Assembly (NCBI GenBank): GCA_029777145.1
Contig: JAKOSS010000885.1
Span: forward strand, 1 to 13,905
DNA from: Acidobacteriota bacterium
GTDB taxonomy: Bacteria; Acidobacteriota; Blastocatellia; Pyrinomonadales; Pyrinomonadaceae
DNA: 13,905 nucleotides
Direction: 5' to 3'
Shown here: positions 1 to 6,155 of the stretch, piece after piece
Position numbering within the stretch: the stretch's first letter is position 1
How the letters are laid out: each line of letters starts with the position of its first letter
Notes under the pieces: generated by a model
Told to the model about the DNA's origin: nothing
Database searches by the model: none
Seen by the model: only the letters and a program-made list of their open reading frames with translations
Translations under genes and position numbers: made by a program

Positions 1-79
1 CGGTTTCTCCTCCAATTTGATCTTCATCAACAAACGAAGAGCGAATTGTCAATAATCACCGTCAGCTTATCACTGGCAG

Positions 80-175
80 GGAGAAACCGTCTTTATTACA
101 TCAAGCGTCCCGCTTGCACGAGCGCGCAAGCGCGAGCGAATTTACAGCCGCGGATTGCGCGGATGACGCCGATCA
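80..175. repeat. GC-rich intergenic repeat-like stretch
   Basis: No gene is supported in bases 1-212. This part holds a 6-bp inverted repeat with an 8-nt loop (GCTTGC at 112-117, GCAAGC at 126-131), then a run of near-repeats built on GCGGAT (about 149-170). Such runs look like dispersed intergenic repeats rather than coding sequence. A separate 10-bp inverted pair lies at 1-10 and 80-89, but its arms are 69 bases apart. Copy number elsewhere in the genome cannot be seen from here. Confidence 0.3.
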
Positions 176-212
176 AGCCGGGTTTTTCCGTGCGATACGC
201 CAGGAGATCTCA

Positions 213-641
213 ATGGTGGTCGCAAGTATGGATCGATTGGACAGATGGGAAACGCCGTTCTTCGAAACTGAGTGGCCGAGCGTGCGGCTCCTTGCATCTG
301 CGTCATCAACAAAGGTTGTTGTCGCTCCACACGGAATCGATTCGTATCCCAAGTTTCTCATTGATTTTGGTCGATCGCTCCTGTTCAGATCGTTCGATGA
401 AGGCTGTGCCTTGGGATTCGAATACGACGTTGAAACGTCTGAGCACGGATGCAGTTTTGTGTGACCGGACTCAAAATGGATCAAATCGTATGCTTCGTGC
501 CACGATCCGTTCGGGGAAGGGAATCTTGTTCACTATTTGATCTATGGCGGAGACAACATTGTCGAGGTGATCACGAAAGAAGTTCCCGTGATCACACAGA
601 TCGATCGATCGACCGCCCTCGCGTTTGAAACTCTTATCTAA
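213..641 (+). pseudogene. Small unknown protein interrupted by one in-frame TGA
   Basis: A ribosome site (AGGAGAT, 202-208) lies just before ATG at 213. The frame runs 83 codons to a TGA at 462-464, then continues open in the same frame for 58 more codons to TAA at 639-641. The part after the TGA reads like normal protein (SKWIKSY, then HYLIYGGDNIVEVI), so the whole was probably one protein of about 142 residues. The TGA is one base from TGG, so a Trp-to-stop change is the simplest cause. I do not recognise the family with confidence; the compact alpha/beta look recalls small immunity-type proteins, which is only an impression. Other readings are a sequencing error, UGA readthrough, or a genuine 83-residue product. 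Confidence 0.5.
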
Positions 642-675
642 GAGCGAGATTCGGTCGTACAAATTGCGGTTAAAG

Positions 676-705
676 TTGACACGAGTGTAGCCATGTGGCT
701 ACACT
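676..705 (+). promoter_or_regulatory. Toxin-antitoxin promoter with 20-bp dyad operator
   Basis: TTGACA at 676-681 and TACACT at 700-705 are separated by 18 bp and resemble -35 and -10 boxes. A dyad with perfect 8-bp arms and a 4-base centre (GTGTAGCC-ATGT-GGCTACAC, 685-704) fills the spacer and most of the -10 box. Type II toxin-antitoxin operons are typically repressed by the antitoxin or the complex binding such dyads, so this is the likely operator. The predicted transcription start (about 712) nearly coincides with the GTG at 713. Confidence 0.6.
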
Positions 706-712
706 CCTTCTT

Positions 713-1024
713 GTGTTTAAAATCCTCAAAACCTCAGAATTTGCACAGTGGATCGACAGACTTCGGGATGTTAAGGGGAGGGCGAGAATACTCGTACGGA
801 TCCAAAGACTGGCGGATGGCAATCCCGGGGATTCGAGATCTATCGGTGAAGGAATTCACGAGCTGAAAATCGATTTTGGCCCCGGCTACCGGGTCTACTT
901 CCGCAATTTGGAACGCACGGTCATCATCCTGCTCGCGGGCGGTGACAAGGACTCTCAAGATCGCGACATCAAATTTGCAAAAGAGATTTCAAGGAGGATC
1001 GATGGAAAAGAATCGCAAAGATAA
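713..1024 (+). CDS. RelE/HigB-type toxin (Gp49-like, PF05973 style)
   Basis: This encodes a protein of 103 residues with the pattern of type II addiction-module killer proteins. It has an N-terminal helix with a W-x2-RL-x-D spacing, a middle section reading GEGIHELKIDFGPGYRVYF, and a C-terminal section containing LAGGDKDSQDRDI. Family members are usually about 100 residues and act as mRNA interferases, often on the ribosome. I chose the GTG at 713 because it gives the family's usual N-terminus and lies just after the promoter. An upstream GTG at 695 would add six residues but lies inside the operator. No ribosome site precedes 713, which fits a leaderless mRNA. The gene overlaps the antitoxin gene by 23 bp, so the two are translated as a pair. 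Toxicity here is inferred from the family. Confidence 0.8.
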   Translation: MFKILKTSEFAQWIDRLRDVKGRARILVRIQRLADGNPGDSRSIGEGIHELKIDFGPGYRVYFRNLERTVIILLAGGDKDSQDRDIKFAKEISRRIDGKESQR

Positions 1025-1304
1025 ATTAACAAGATTCGATGTTTCCGAGCATTTGCGGACACCTGAAGAAATGGCCGCGTATCTTGAGGCGGCAATCGAA
1101 GAGGCCGGTGGAGACGCGAACTTCGTTGCGCGGGCCCTCGGCGATGTTGCGCGGGCGAAAGGGATGACGCAGGTCGCCCGAGACTCAGGTCTGTCGCGCG
1201 AAAGTCTATATAAGGCTCTTTCAGGCGATCGGGCGCCGAGTTTCGAGACGATATTAAAAGTGATCAGGGCTCTGGGTCTGAAGTTGCATTTCGACGCTGC
1301 ATGA
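1002..1304 (+). CDS. HigA-type HTH antitoxin (addiction module antidote)
   Basis: This 100-residue protein starts at ATG 1002, just after a strong ribosome site (AAGGAGG, 991-997) that lies within the toxin gene. A longer upstream extension of the frame is a shadow of the toxin frame. Residues 20-50 (TPEEMAAYLEAAIEEAGGD, then ARALGDVARAKGM) and the XRE-like helix-turn-helix at about 55-90 (MTQVARDSGLSRESLYKAL) match the antidote family paired with RelE/HigB-like killers. It should neutralise the toxin and repress the operon through the dyad at 685-704. The order toxin then antitoxin is the usual one for higBA-like loci. Confidence 0.85.
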   Translation: MEKNRKDKLTRFDVSEHLRTPEEMAAYLEAAIEEAGGDANFVARALGDVARAKGMTQVARDSGLSRESLYKALSGDRAPSFETILKVIRALGLKLHFDAA

Positions 1305-1427
1305 AACCATTGGTGCAGATGACTCGAGTCAGTATGGAACTCTCAAGAGCGTGCGGTGTACGCGATTTTTCGATAGCACCATATGGAGCGGAGCGGAATA
1401 TGGTGATTGCGGGCATTTACGAAATCT

Positions 1428-1471
1428 AGCGTGTGAAACATGCGTCGTCGGATTCGCGTGTTTCACACGCT
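1428..1471. repeat. Perfect 13-bp inverted repeat, 18-nt loop
   Basis: AGCGTGTGAAACA at 1428-1440 is perfectly complementary to TGTTTCACACGCT at 1459-1471. No T-run follows on the plus strand, so it is not an ordinary intrinsic terminator in that direction. It may be an operator, a mobile-element end, or part of a structured transcript. Confidence 0.6.
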
Positions 1472-1496
1472 CGCTGGCTTACGGATACGATCAAAC

Positions 1497-1533
1497 CAGG
1501 TTCGGCTTCGCCTTCACCTGTTGCTATCGCAAC
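1497..1533. repeat. Two abutting small hairpins
   Basis: CAGGT (1497-1501) pairs with ACCTG (1516-1520), with GGC/GCC pairing inside it. GTTGC (1520-1524) pairs with GCAAC (1529-1533) around TATC. With the 13-bp inverted repeat just upstream, this makes a cluster of three dyads in about 105 bp. Confidence 0.4.
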
Positions 1534-1618
1534 GGCGGGTCATAATGAGTTCGGTCATCTCGGACCATTCCTCGGTTCACACGATCCTGTGTCAGTCCGG
1601 CGCGCCGCGAGTTCGTTG

Positions 1619-1624
1619 TATAAT
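1619..1624 (+). promoter_or_regulatory. Possible -10 box for the nucleotidyltransferase pair
   Basis: TATAAT lies 46 bases before the ATG at 1670, which suits transcription of the two-gene unit. No good -35 hexamer stands 16-18 bases upstream, so the call rests on the -10 match alone. Confidence 0.3.
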
Positions 1625-1669
1625 GTATGCGGAAAGTCTCGCAACACAGGCGTGGCAGCAAGTGTCAAG

Positions 1670-1888
1670 ATGAGTGAAGACCTGGAAATCAAGGTATCCC
1701 ATAACAGGGAAGACGAGGAACCTGAGGCGAAAGCTCGGTGGTTTCAGTCATTGACGCTGACAGAGCGAATGGAGATGCTGTGTTCATTTACAGACCTGAT
1801 TTTGGCCAACAATCCAACAATCGCGGACAGAAAAGATGATCAATCGGCTTCTCGACGTGTTCGAGTCGTTTCAAAAGCACGAAGTTAA
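1670..1888 (+). CDS. Small protein preceding a nucleotidyltransferase, function unknown
   Basis: This encodes 72 residues from ATG 1670, with no strong ribosome site. The protein is charged and probably helical. A core reading RWFQSLTLTERMEMLCSF leads to LILANNPTIADRKD, and a basic tail ends in RVRVVSKARS. From memory, small proteins ending in a KDxQ...RVRV-like motif often sit directly before AbiEii-like nucleotidyltransferases, which supports a real gene. It overlaps the next gene by 53 bp in another frame, implying coupled translation. Its role is unknown. An antitoxin or partner of the nucleotidyltransferase is possible by analogy with AbiE and MNT/HEPN pairs, but it is too short for a typical HEPN protein and shows no helix-turn-helix I can recognise. 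Confidence 0.65.
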   Translation: MSEDLEIKVSHNREDEEPEAKARWFQSLTLTERMEMLCSFTDLILANNPTIADRKDDQSASRRVRVVSKARS

Positions 1889-2282
1889 GTACGTCGTGTT
1901 GGGGGGAATAGCGGCCGTGTTGCACGGCGTCCCGCGCGCGACTTTCGATCTTGACGTTCTGATTGAAGCCTCAAGAGATAATGCGAGTAGTCTTTTGAAG
2001 GCGCTTCTGGAAGCGAATCTCGCCTCGGCGGCCCTAATTACGACCGACGAACTCCTTGCAAATGAGATAACTGTCTTCAAGGATCGTGTGAGAATCGACG
2101 TACAGACCTCAACACCCGGACTCGAATTTGCCGATGCTTGGAATAACCGGATAAAGATGAGTTATCAGAACCAGGAATTCTACGTCGTTTCAAAAATCGA
2201 TCTTATTTCATCAAAGGTCGCGGCAGGACGCAGAATCGATCTTGAAGATGTGAAGTTACTTTCAGTTGATCACGACTCGTAG
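1836..2282 (+). CDS. AbiEii/DUF6036-like nucleotidyltransferase
   Basis: This 148-residue protein has the fold signature of small Pol-beta-like nucleotidyltransferases. A glycine pair at 23-24 (YVVLGGIAAVLHG) is followed by TFDLDVLIE with metal-binding Asp38 and Asp40. A probable third carboxylate is Asp88 in RIDVQ. A C-terminal section reads SKIDLISSKVAAGRRIDLEDVK, the usual Lys plus DLED ending of the DUF6036/AbiEii-like group. Relatives include toxins of bi-component systems that modify RNA or protein, but many are uncharacterised. The gene overlaps the small upstream ORF, so the two are probably one unit. All expected catalytic residues are present, so activity is plausible; the target cannot be told. 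Confidence 0.8.
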   Translation: MINRLLDVFESFQKHEVKYVVLGGIAAVLHGVPRATFDLDVLIEASRDNASSLLKALLEANLASAALITTDELLANEITVFKDRVRIDVQTSTPGLEFADAWNNRIKMSYQNQEFYVVSKIDLISSKVAAGRRIDLEDVKLLSVDHDS

Positions 2283-2319
2283 GTTGACTCAGCAGATCAA
2301 ACTACTGTGTTGCAGTCGA

Positions 2320-2520
2320 AATCCGCAATCCCGATCCCACAATCCCCAATCACCCGGCCGCCTAATGTGGCGGGCCCATCTTGGAATTCGGAATTCGGAT
2401 TTGGGATTGCGGATTTCTCCGATCGCAAATCGAAAATCGCAAATGAGGACTCCGCCTGAAGGCGGGACTCCAAACTACATCCCAAATCCCACATCCCAAA
2501 TCCCACATCCCAAATCGCAA
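2320..2520. repeat. Heptameric short tandem repeat region, two orientations
   Basis: Most of this stretch has a period of 7 bp. Five AATCCNN-type units lie at 2320-2354, five GGATTNN-type units (opposite orientation) at 2383-2417, ATCGCAA/ATCGAAA units at 2422-2442, and three copies of the 14-mer ATCCCAAATCCCAC, the last diverged, at 2479-2520. The first two blocks are roughly complementary and could fold back. The layout resembles the STRR heptamers known from cyanobacteria. An open frame across the area is low-complexity and unlikely to be a gene. Confidence 0.7.
2447..2471. repeat. Short palindromic element inside the heptamer region
   Basis: CCGCC (2452-2456) and GGCGG (2461-2465) pair around TGAA, and the hairpin is flanked by direct copies of GGACTCC (2447-2453 and 2465-2471). 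Compact elements of this form look like dispersed intergenic palindromes inserted among the heptamers. Confidence 0.5.
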
Positions 2521-2552
2521 ATAGCACCGGGTTCTGTCACAATCCCTCACAT

Positions 2553-4082
2553 ATGAATAGGGCAGTAATTCTTTCCGTCGCATTGATCGCTTTTTCGATG
2601 AACCTCTTTTCGCAGGATTCCGTAACGAACGCGGTCCGTGATTATCGCCGTGCGAACGAGCATCGATTGCTGCGCGAGTTCGTCGATCTGCTTTCGATCC
2701 CGAACGTCGCCGCCGACACCGAGAACATCAATCGCAACGCCGATTACATCGTCCGCGAACTCGAAAAACGCGGTCTCAAGCCACGACTTCTGAGGGCCGC
2801 CGATCCGAAAGCGCCGCCGGTCGTTTACGGTGAGTATCCGACGCCGGGCGCGAAACAGACGGTGATCTTCTACGCGCATTACGACGGCCAGCCGACGGAC
2901 CCGGCCGCCTGGAAAGACACCGAGCCGTGGAAACCGGCACTGCGCACGGCGCCGTTCGAGAAGGGCGGAAAGCTCATCCCGATGCCCAGCGACAAGGATG
3001 CGATCGATTCTGAATGGCGGCTTTACGCGCGTTCGGCATCGGATGACAAGGGCGGCGTTTTCGCGATCGTCACCGCGCTCGACGCGCTGCGAGCGAAGGG
3101 AATCACGCCGACGGTCAACATCAAATTTGTCTTCGAAGGTGAGGAGGAAGCCGGATCCGCGCATCTCGGCGAGATCCTCGCGGCGAACCGCGAACTGCTC
3201 AAAGCGGATGCGTTCATCGTCTGCGACGGCCCGACGCACCAGTCGGGGCGCAAGCAGCTCGTTTTCGGCGTCCGCGGCATCATTTCGGCCGCGCTCACGC
3301 TGTACGGAGCCAATCGGTCGCTTCACAGCGGTCATTACGGAAACTGGTCGCCGAATCCGGCGCTGACGATGGTCAGGCTGCTGGCCTCGATGAAGGATGC
3401 GAACGATCGCGTCACGATCCCCGGCTGGTACGACGATGTCGAGCCATTCGGACCGGCCGAGCTCGCCGCGATCAAAGCCGCGCCGCAGTATGACGAGGAA
3501 CTCAAGAAACAGCTCGGGCTGGTTCGTACGGAAGGAACAAACTCGTTGCTTGAATCGATCGCGTTGCCGTCACTCAATATCAACGGGATCAAGAGCGGCG
3601 ACGTCGGCGCGCTCGCGCGGAACGTGATCCCGTCGACTGCGGAAGCGGCGCTCGATCTGCGGCTCGTGAAGGGCAACGACACCAGGCGGCAGGTCGAAAA
3701 ACTCAGGAAGTATATCGAGAGCAAGGGCTTTTACGTCATCGACCGCGACCCGACCGACGCCGAACGCCTGAAATATCCGTTGATCGCGACACTGGTTCCA
3801 GGGAACGGCTACAACGCCCAGCGGACGCGCCTGGACCTACCGATCTCGAAGATGGTGATCGCCGCCGTGAGCCGGCAGTCGAAGGAGGCGCCCGTGATCA
3901 TGCCGACGCTCGGCGGAAGCCTGCCGCTTTCGATCATCAGCGAAACGCTTTCGGTTCCGACGATCACCGTGCCGATCGCGAATTACGACAACAACCAGCA
4001 CGCCGAGAACGAAAATATCCGGCTCCGGAATCTATGGGAAGGGATCGAGGTCTTCGGGGTGCTGATGACGATGGGGCAGTGA
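2553..4082 (+). CDS. Secreted M20-family metallopeptidase
   Basis: This 509-residue protein begins with a short basic tip and a hydrophobic stretch to about residue 20, a likely signal peptide, so it probably acts in the periplasm or outside the cell. M20 zinc-ligand and catalytic motifs appear in order: HYDGQP (His109, Asp111), SDDKG (Asp164 or 165), EGEEEAGS (195-202, catalytic and metal Glu), CDGP (Asp225) and a last metal His at about 483 in NQHAEN. The dimerisation insert is marked by HSGHYG at 258-263. The length suits M20 dipeptidase or carboxypeptidase-like enzymes, which hydrolyse dipeptides or release terminal residues; the exact substrate is not deducible. No clear ribosome site precedes the ATG. 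Heptamer repeats bracket the gene, and it converges on the MATE gene. All key residues are present. Confidence 0.9.
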   Translation: MNRAVILSVALIAFSMNLFSQDSVTNAVRDYRRANEHRLLREFVDLLSIPNVAADTENINRNADYIVRELEKRGLKPRLLRAADPKAPPVVYGEYPTPGAKQTVIFYAHYDGQPTDPAAWKDTEPWKPALRTAPFEKGGKLIPMPSDKDAIDSEWRLYARSASDDKGGVFAIVTALDALRAKGITPTVNIKFVFEGEEEAGSAHLGEILAANRELLKADAFIVCDGPTHQSGRKQLVFGVRGIISAALTLYGANRSLHSGHYGNWSPNPALTMVRLLASMKDANDRVTIPGWYDDVEPFGPAELAAIKAAPQYDEELKKQLGLVRTEGTNSLLESIALPSLNINGIKSGDVGALARNVIPSTAEAALDLRLVKGNDTRRQVEKLRKYIESKGFYVIDRDPTDAERLKYPLIATLVPGNGYNAQRTRLDLPISKMVIAAVSRQSKEAPVIMPTLGGSLPLSIISETLSVPTITVPIANYDNNQHAENENIRLRNLWEGIEVFGVLMTMGQ

Positions 4083-4093
4083 GCGGCCCATTT

Positions 4094-4121
4094 TCGATTT
4101 TCAATTTGCGATTTGCGATTG
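4094..4121. repeat. Four heptamers downstream of the M20 gene
   Basis: TCGATTT, TCAATTT, GCGATTT and GCGATTG follow each other exactly. They are the reverse-complement type of the ATCGCAA/ATCGAAA units at 2422-2442, so the M20 gene is bracketed by related heptamers in opposite orientation. Confidence 0.6.
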
Positions 4122-4137
4122 CACAAAAGCAAAATTT

Positions 4138-4185
4138 GCTCACTGCTCACTGCTCACTGCTCACTGCTCACTGCTCACTGCTCAC
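4138..4185. repeat. Perfect GCTCACT tandem array overlapping the MATE stop codon
   Basis: Six exact copies of the 7-mer GCTCACT are followed by a 6-base partial copy. The complement of 4182-4184 is the TGA stop codon of the minus-strand MATE gene, so the array begins inside that stop and covers its 3' untranslated region. The perfect copies suggest recent expansion. Confidence 0.85.
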
Positions 4186-5633
4186 GACTTGGTCGTTGAT
4201 ATATCGACCTTGATCGAGCGCCACTTGCCCTGGCGGAAGCGCAGCATCGACAGCACGCATCTTGAAAAGTGCCCGCAGAGGATCGCGAGCCAGATGTGCC
4301 ACGGCTGGAGCGTCGAGGTTTCGCGGACGACGAAGCAGATCCCGAGCGGGATCACGACCTGCGAGATGATCGAGATATAAAGCGGTCCTTTCGTGTCGCC
4401 CGTTCCCTGAAGCCCGCCGGTGTACGTCAGCGCGACCGAGACGAACAATCCTGAAACACTCAGAAACCGCAGCAGCTGTGTGCCGATCTCGAGCACCGCC
4501 GCGTCTTTCATTCCGAACAGTCCAAGCAACTGCGCCGGGAAGAAGAAGAAAAAGATCCCGACGAACGTCGCGACGATCAGGCCGAATTTAGCGGCGACAT
4601 GCACCGCCTCGTTCGCGCGATCCGGTTGTTTTGCTCCGAGGTTCTGGCCGGCGACCGCCGCCGCGGCTTGAAGCAGACCGAACGATGTCCAGGTAATGAG
4701 CGAGAAGAGCTGCGTATAAGAAACCGCGTATGCCGCCTGTGCCGCCGCGCTTTCAGCGAGCGAACCGATGAACGCCAGCATGAGAACGCCTCCGACGTTC
4801 ATCGCGATCCCCTGAAATCCCGCCGGCAGTCCGAACTTGAAAAGTTTCCTGATGACCGAAAGATCCGGCATGTAACCGTGCGGATGTCGGAGCGAGAGCA
4901 CCCAGTTTCCGCGGATGAGATTCCACAGCGAGTAGATCGCGACGATCCCCGACGCGATGCTCGTACCCATCGCGGCGCCTTTCGTGCCGAACGCGGGGAT
5001 CGGACCGAAGCCCCGGATCAGGATCACGTTGAATGTCAGATTGAGGACCGTCAGCATGATCGCGATCCGCATCGGGGTCTTTGCATCGCCGGCCGAACGC
5101 AACGCGCCGCCGATCATGAAAAACATCATCATCCCGATGCTGAATCCGAACATGATTCGCAGGAACGGCAACGCCTCGGCCTGAACGGCCGCGCTCGCGT
5201 TGACGAGATTTAGCAGGTAAGGCGATGCGAAATATCCGACCGGAGCGATGAATCCGAGAGTGATCAGGATCGCCGTCAGGAATCCCTGATAGAAGGTCCG
5301 GTCGACCTTTTCGCGCTCGCCCGCGCCGGTGAAGCGCGAGATCATGATGTTCATCCCGATGAAGATCGACGAGACGAAGACGACGACAACGAGAAAGATC
5401 TGAAAGCTGACGCCGATCGCCGCGTTGCCCTGATAACCGACCAAATTCCCGACAAGGATATGGTCGACGACGCCCTGCAGTCCGCCGACCGCGTTCGTGA
5501 GCATCGTCGGCCACGCGAGTTTCCAGACGGCGGGGCCGAGCGGGCCTTCGATGATCGAACGGTCGTACTTCGGCTTCGCGGACTCTTTGCCCGAATCCGC
5601 CTCATTGGCATCCTTATTTTCTTCCGATTTCAT
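4182..5633 (-). CDS. MATE-family multidrug/sodium-type efflux transporter
   Basis: This 483-residue inner-membrane protein has a charged, Lys/Glu-rich N-terminal tail of about 30 residues followed by about 12 hydrophobic segments, the usual MATE topology. Family marks include the first helix reading KLAWPTMLTNAVGGLQGVVD with Asp57, the section GAALRSAGDAKTP-like (here GGALRSAGDAKTPMR), and in the second half GLLQAAAAVAGQNLGAKQPDRA. Such proteins export drugs or metabolites in exchange for Na+ or H+; the substrate is unknown. The frame is open upstream to a GTG at 5732, but a promoter-like -10 (complement of 5655-5660) lies inside that extension, so ATG 5633 is preferred. No good ribosome site is seen. 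The stop codon lies in a 7-bp tandem repeat. Confidence 0.9.
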   Translation of the reverse strand: MKSEENKDANEADSGKESAKPKYDRSIIEGPLGPAVWKLAWPTMLTNAVGGLQGVVDHILVGNLVGYQGNAAIGVSFQIFLVVVVFVSSIFIGMNIMISRFTGAGEREKVDRTFYQGFLTAILITLGFIAPVGYFASPYLLNLVNASAAVQAEALPFLRIMFGFSIGMMMFFMIGGALRSAGDAKTPMRIAIMLTVLNLTFNVILIRGFGPIPAFGTKGAAMGTSIASGIVAIYSLWNLIRGNWVLSLRHPHGYMPDLSVIRKLFKFGLPAGFQGIAMNVGGVLMLAFIGSLAESAAAQAAYAVSYTQLFSLITWTSFGLLQAAAAVAGQNLGAKQPDRANEAVHVAAKFGLIVATFVGIFFFFFPAQLLGLFGMKDAAVLEIGTQLLRFLSVSGLFVSVALTYTGGLQGTGDTKGPLYISIISQVVIPLGICFVVRETSTLQPWHIWLAILCGHFSRCVLSMLRFRQGKWRSIKVDISTTKS

Positions 5634-5654
5634 GCGGCAATCAGCTGATGCGTA

Positions 5655-5683
5655 AGTATAGCTAATCGCGGCCGATTCGTCAT
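5655..5683 (-). promoter_or_regulatory. Probable sigma-70-type promoter for the MATE gene
   Basis: On the minus strand ATGACG (5683-5678) and TATACT (5660-5655) are separated by 17 bp. The start site would fall near 5648, giving a leader of about 15 bases to the ATG at 5633. This supports the shorter MATE start. Confidence 0.5.
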
Positions 5684-5742
5684 TTGTGCGCAATATGTGG
5701 CAAGTCTGTTCGGGATTGAGAAAATCCGACACACCCGCGGCG

Positions 5743-5778
5743 TGTCACCCGTTGTCGCCGGCTGCCGATAAGTGTCGC
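5743..5778 (+). promoter_or_regulatory. Helically phased TGTCRC motifs, possible activator sites
   Basis: TGTCAC at 5743, TGTCGC at 5753 and TGTCGC at 5773 are offset by exactly 10 and 20 bp, so they lie on one face of the helix. They are about 60-95 bp before the predicted start of the -24/-12 promoter at 5810, where enhancer-binding proteins usually bind. The motif is short, so this is tentative. Confidence 0.3.
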
Positions 5779-5809
5779 ACCATCAACGGTTTAGACGAAT
5801 CGCGGCGAA

Positions 5810-5825
5810 TGGCATCGGCGTTGCA
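5810..5825 (+). promoter_or_regulatory. Sigma-54-type (-24/-12) promoter for the basic secreted protein
   Basis: TGGCATC-GGCG-TTGCA carries the invariant GG (5811-5812) and GC (5823-5824) at the required spacing, against the consensus TGGCACG-N4-TTGCW. Transcription would start near 5836, leaving a leader of about 53 bases before ATG 5889. A gene for a sigma-54 activator lies less than 1 kb downstream. Confidence 0.6.
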
Positions 5826-5888
5826 ATCACAACGGCGCCGACGCGTTCGCGTAGGCCAGATTTTGAGCCAGTAAGGGAGATTTTCATC

Positions 5889-6116
5889 ATGAAAAGCAAG
5901 TTTGCATTGTTAGGGGCGATGATCCTGAGTTTGATCATCGCCGGTTCGGCTTTTGCAGGGACTGCAGGTCCCGGCAAAAAGACGACGACCAAGGCGTCGA
6001 CGACTTCCGTCAAGACGGCCCGCAAGGCGAAACCGCGGAAGAGGAAGCTGCGAAAGCACCGGCGAATTCGGCGGGCGAGGAAAGCCACTCGTTTGAAGGA
6101 GGCGAAAAACAAGTAG
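5889..6116 (+). CDS. Small secreted, highly basic protein
   Basis: This 75-residue protein starts at ATG 5889 behind AAGGGAGA (5873-5880). A clear signal peptide (MKSKFALLGA then a hydrophobic core to about residue 20) ends in AFA, with cleavage likely after residue 23. The mature 52 residues contain 23 Lys or Arg and a single acidic residue, with a Thr/Ser-rich stretch first and a dense Lys/Arg tail. Similar composition is found in acid-shock proteins such as Asr and in cell-wall- or nucleic-acid-binding basic peptides, but I see no homology that fixes a role. The -24/-12 promoter upstream and the good terminator downstream make it a single-gene transcript. Likely roles are binding envelope polyanions or responding to envelope stress; this is inference. 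Confidence 0.75.
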   Translation: MKSKFALLGAMILSLIIAGSAFAGTAGPGKKTTTKASTTSVKTARKAKPRKRKLRKHRRIRRARKATRLKEAKNK

Positions 6117-6155
6117 CCTGACCGTTCGCAAACACAGTACTGAACAATCCCGAAG

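Larger units (their letters stand above)
1305..1669. other. Gene-free gap rich in inverted repeats
   Basis: I see no convincing gene in this 365-bp gap. It contains a perfect 12-bp palindrome (TGACTCGAGTCA, 1320-1331), a weak hairpin followed by five T (GCGT 1349-1352 with ACGC 1360-1363, T-run 1366-1370) that may end the toxin-antitoxin transcript, and the stronger hairpins listed separately at 1428-1533. Open frames here have no ribosome site and no recognisable protein character. Confidence 0.4.

Noticed and set aside
46..540. A 164-codon open frame on the plus strand at the left end
   Set aside because: It overlaps the interrupted gene in another frame and lacks a ribosome site and protein-like composition.
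2266..2556. A 96-codon frame through the heptamer repeats
   Set aside because: The product is a repeat of short peptide phrases caused by the 7-bp period, with no ribosome site.
2547..3335. A 262-codon open frame on the minus strand
   Set aside because: It is antisense to the M20 peptidase, whose metal-binding motifs confirm the plus strand as coding.
4138..4185. Possible CRISPR array
   Set aside because: The repeats are 7 bp with no spacers between them, so this is a simple tandem repeat.
5634..5732. Longer MATE start at GTG 5732
   Set aside because: A promoter-like -10 and -35 pair lies inside the extension, and the added residues have no family character.
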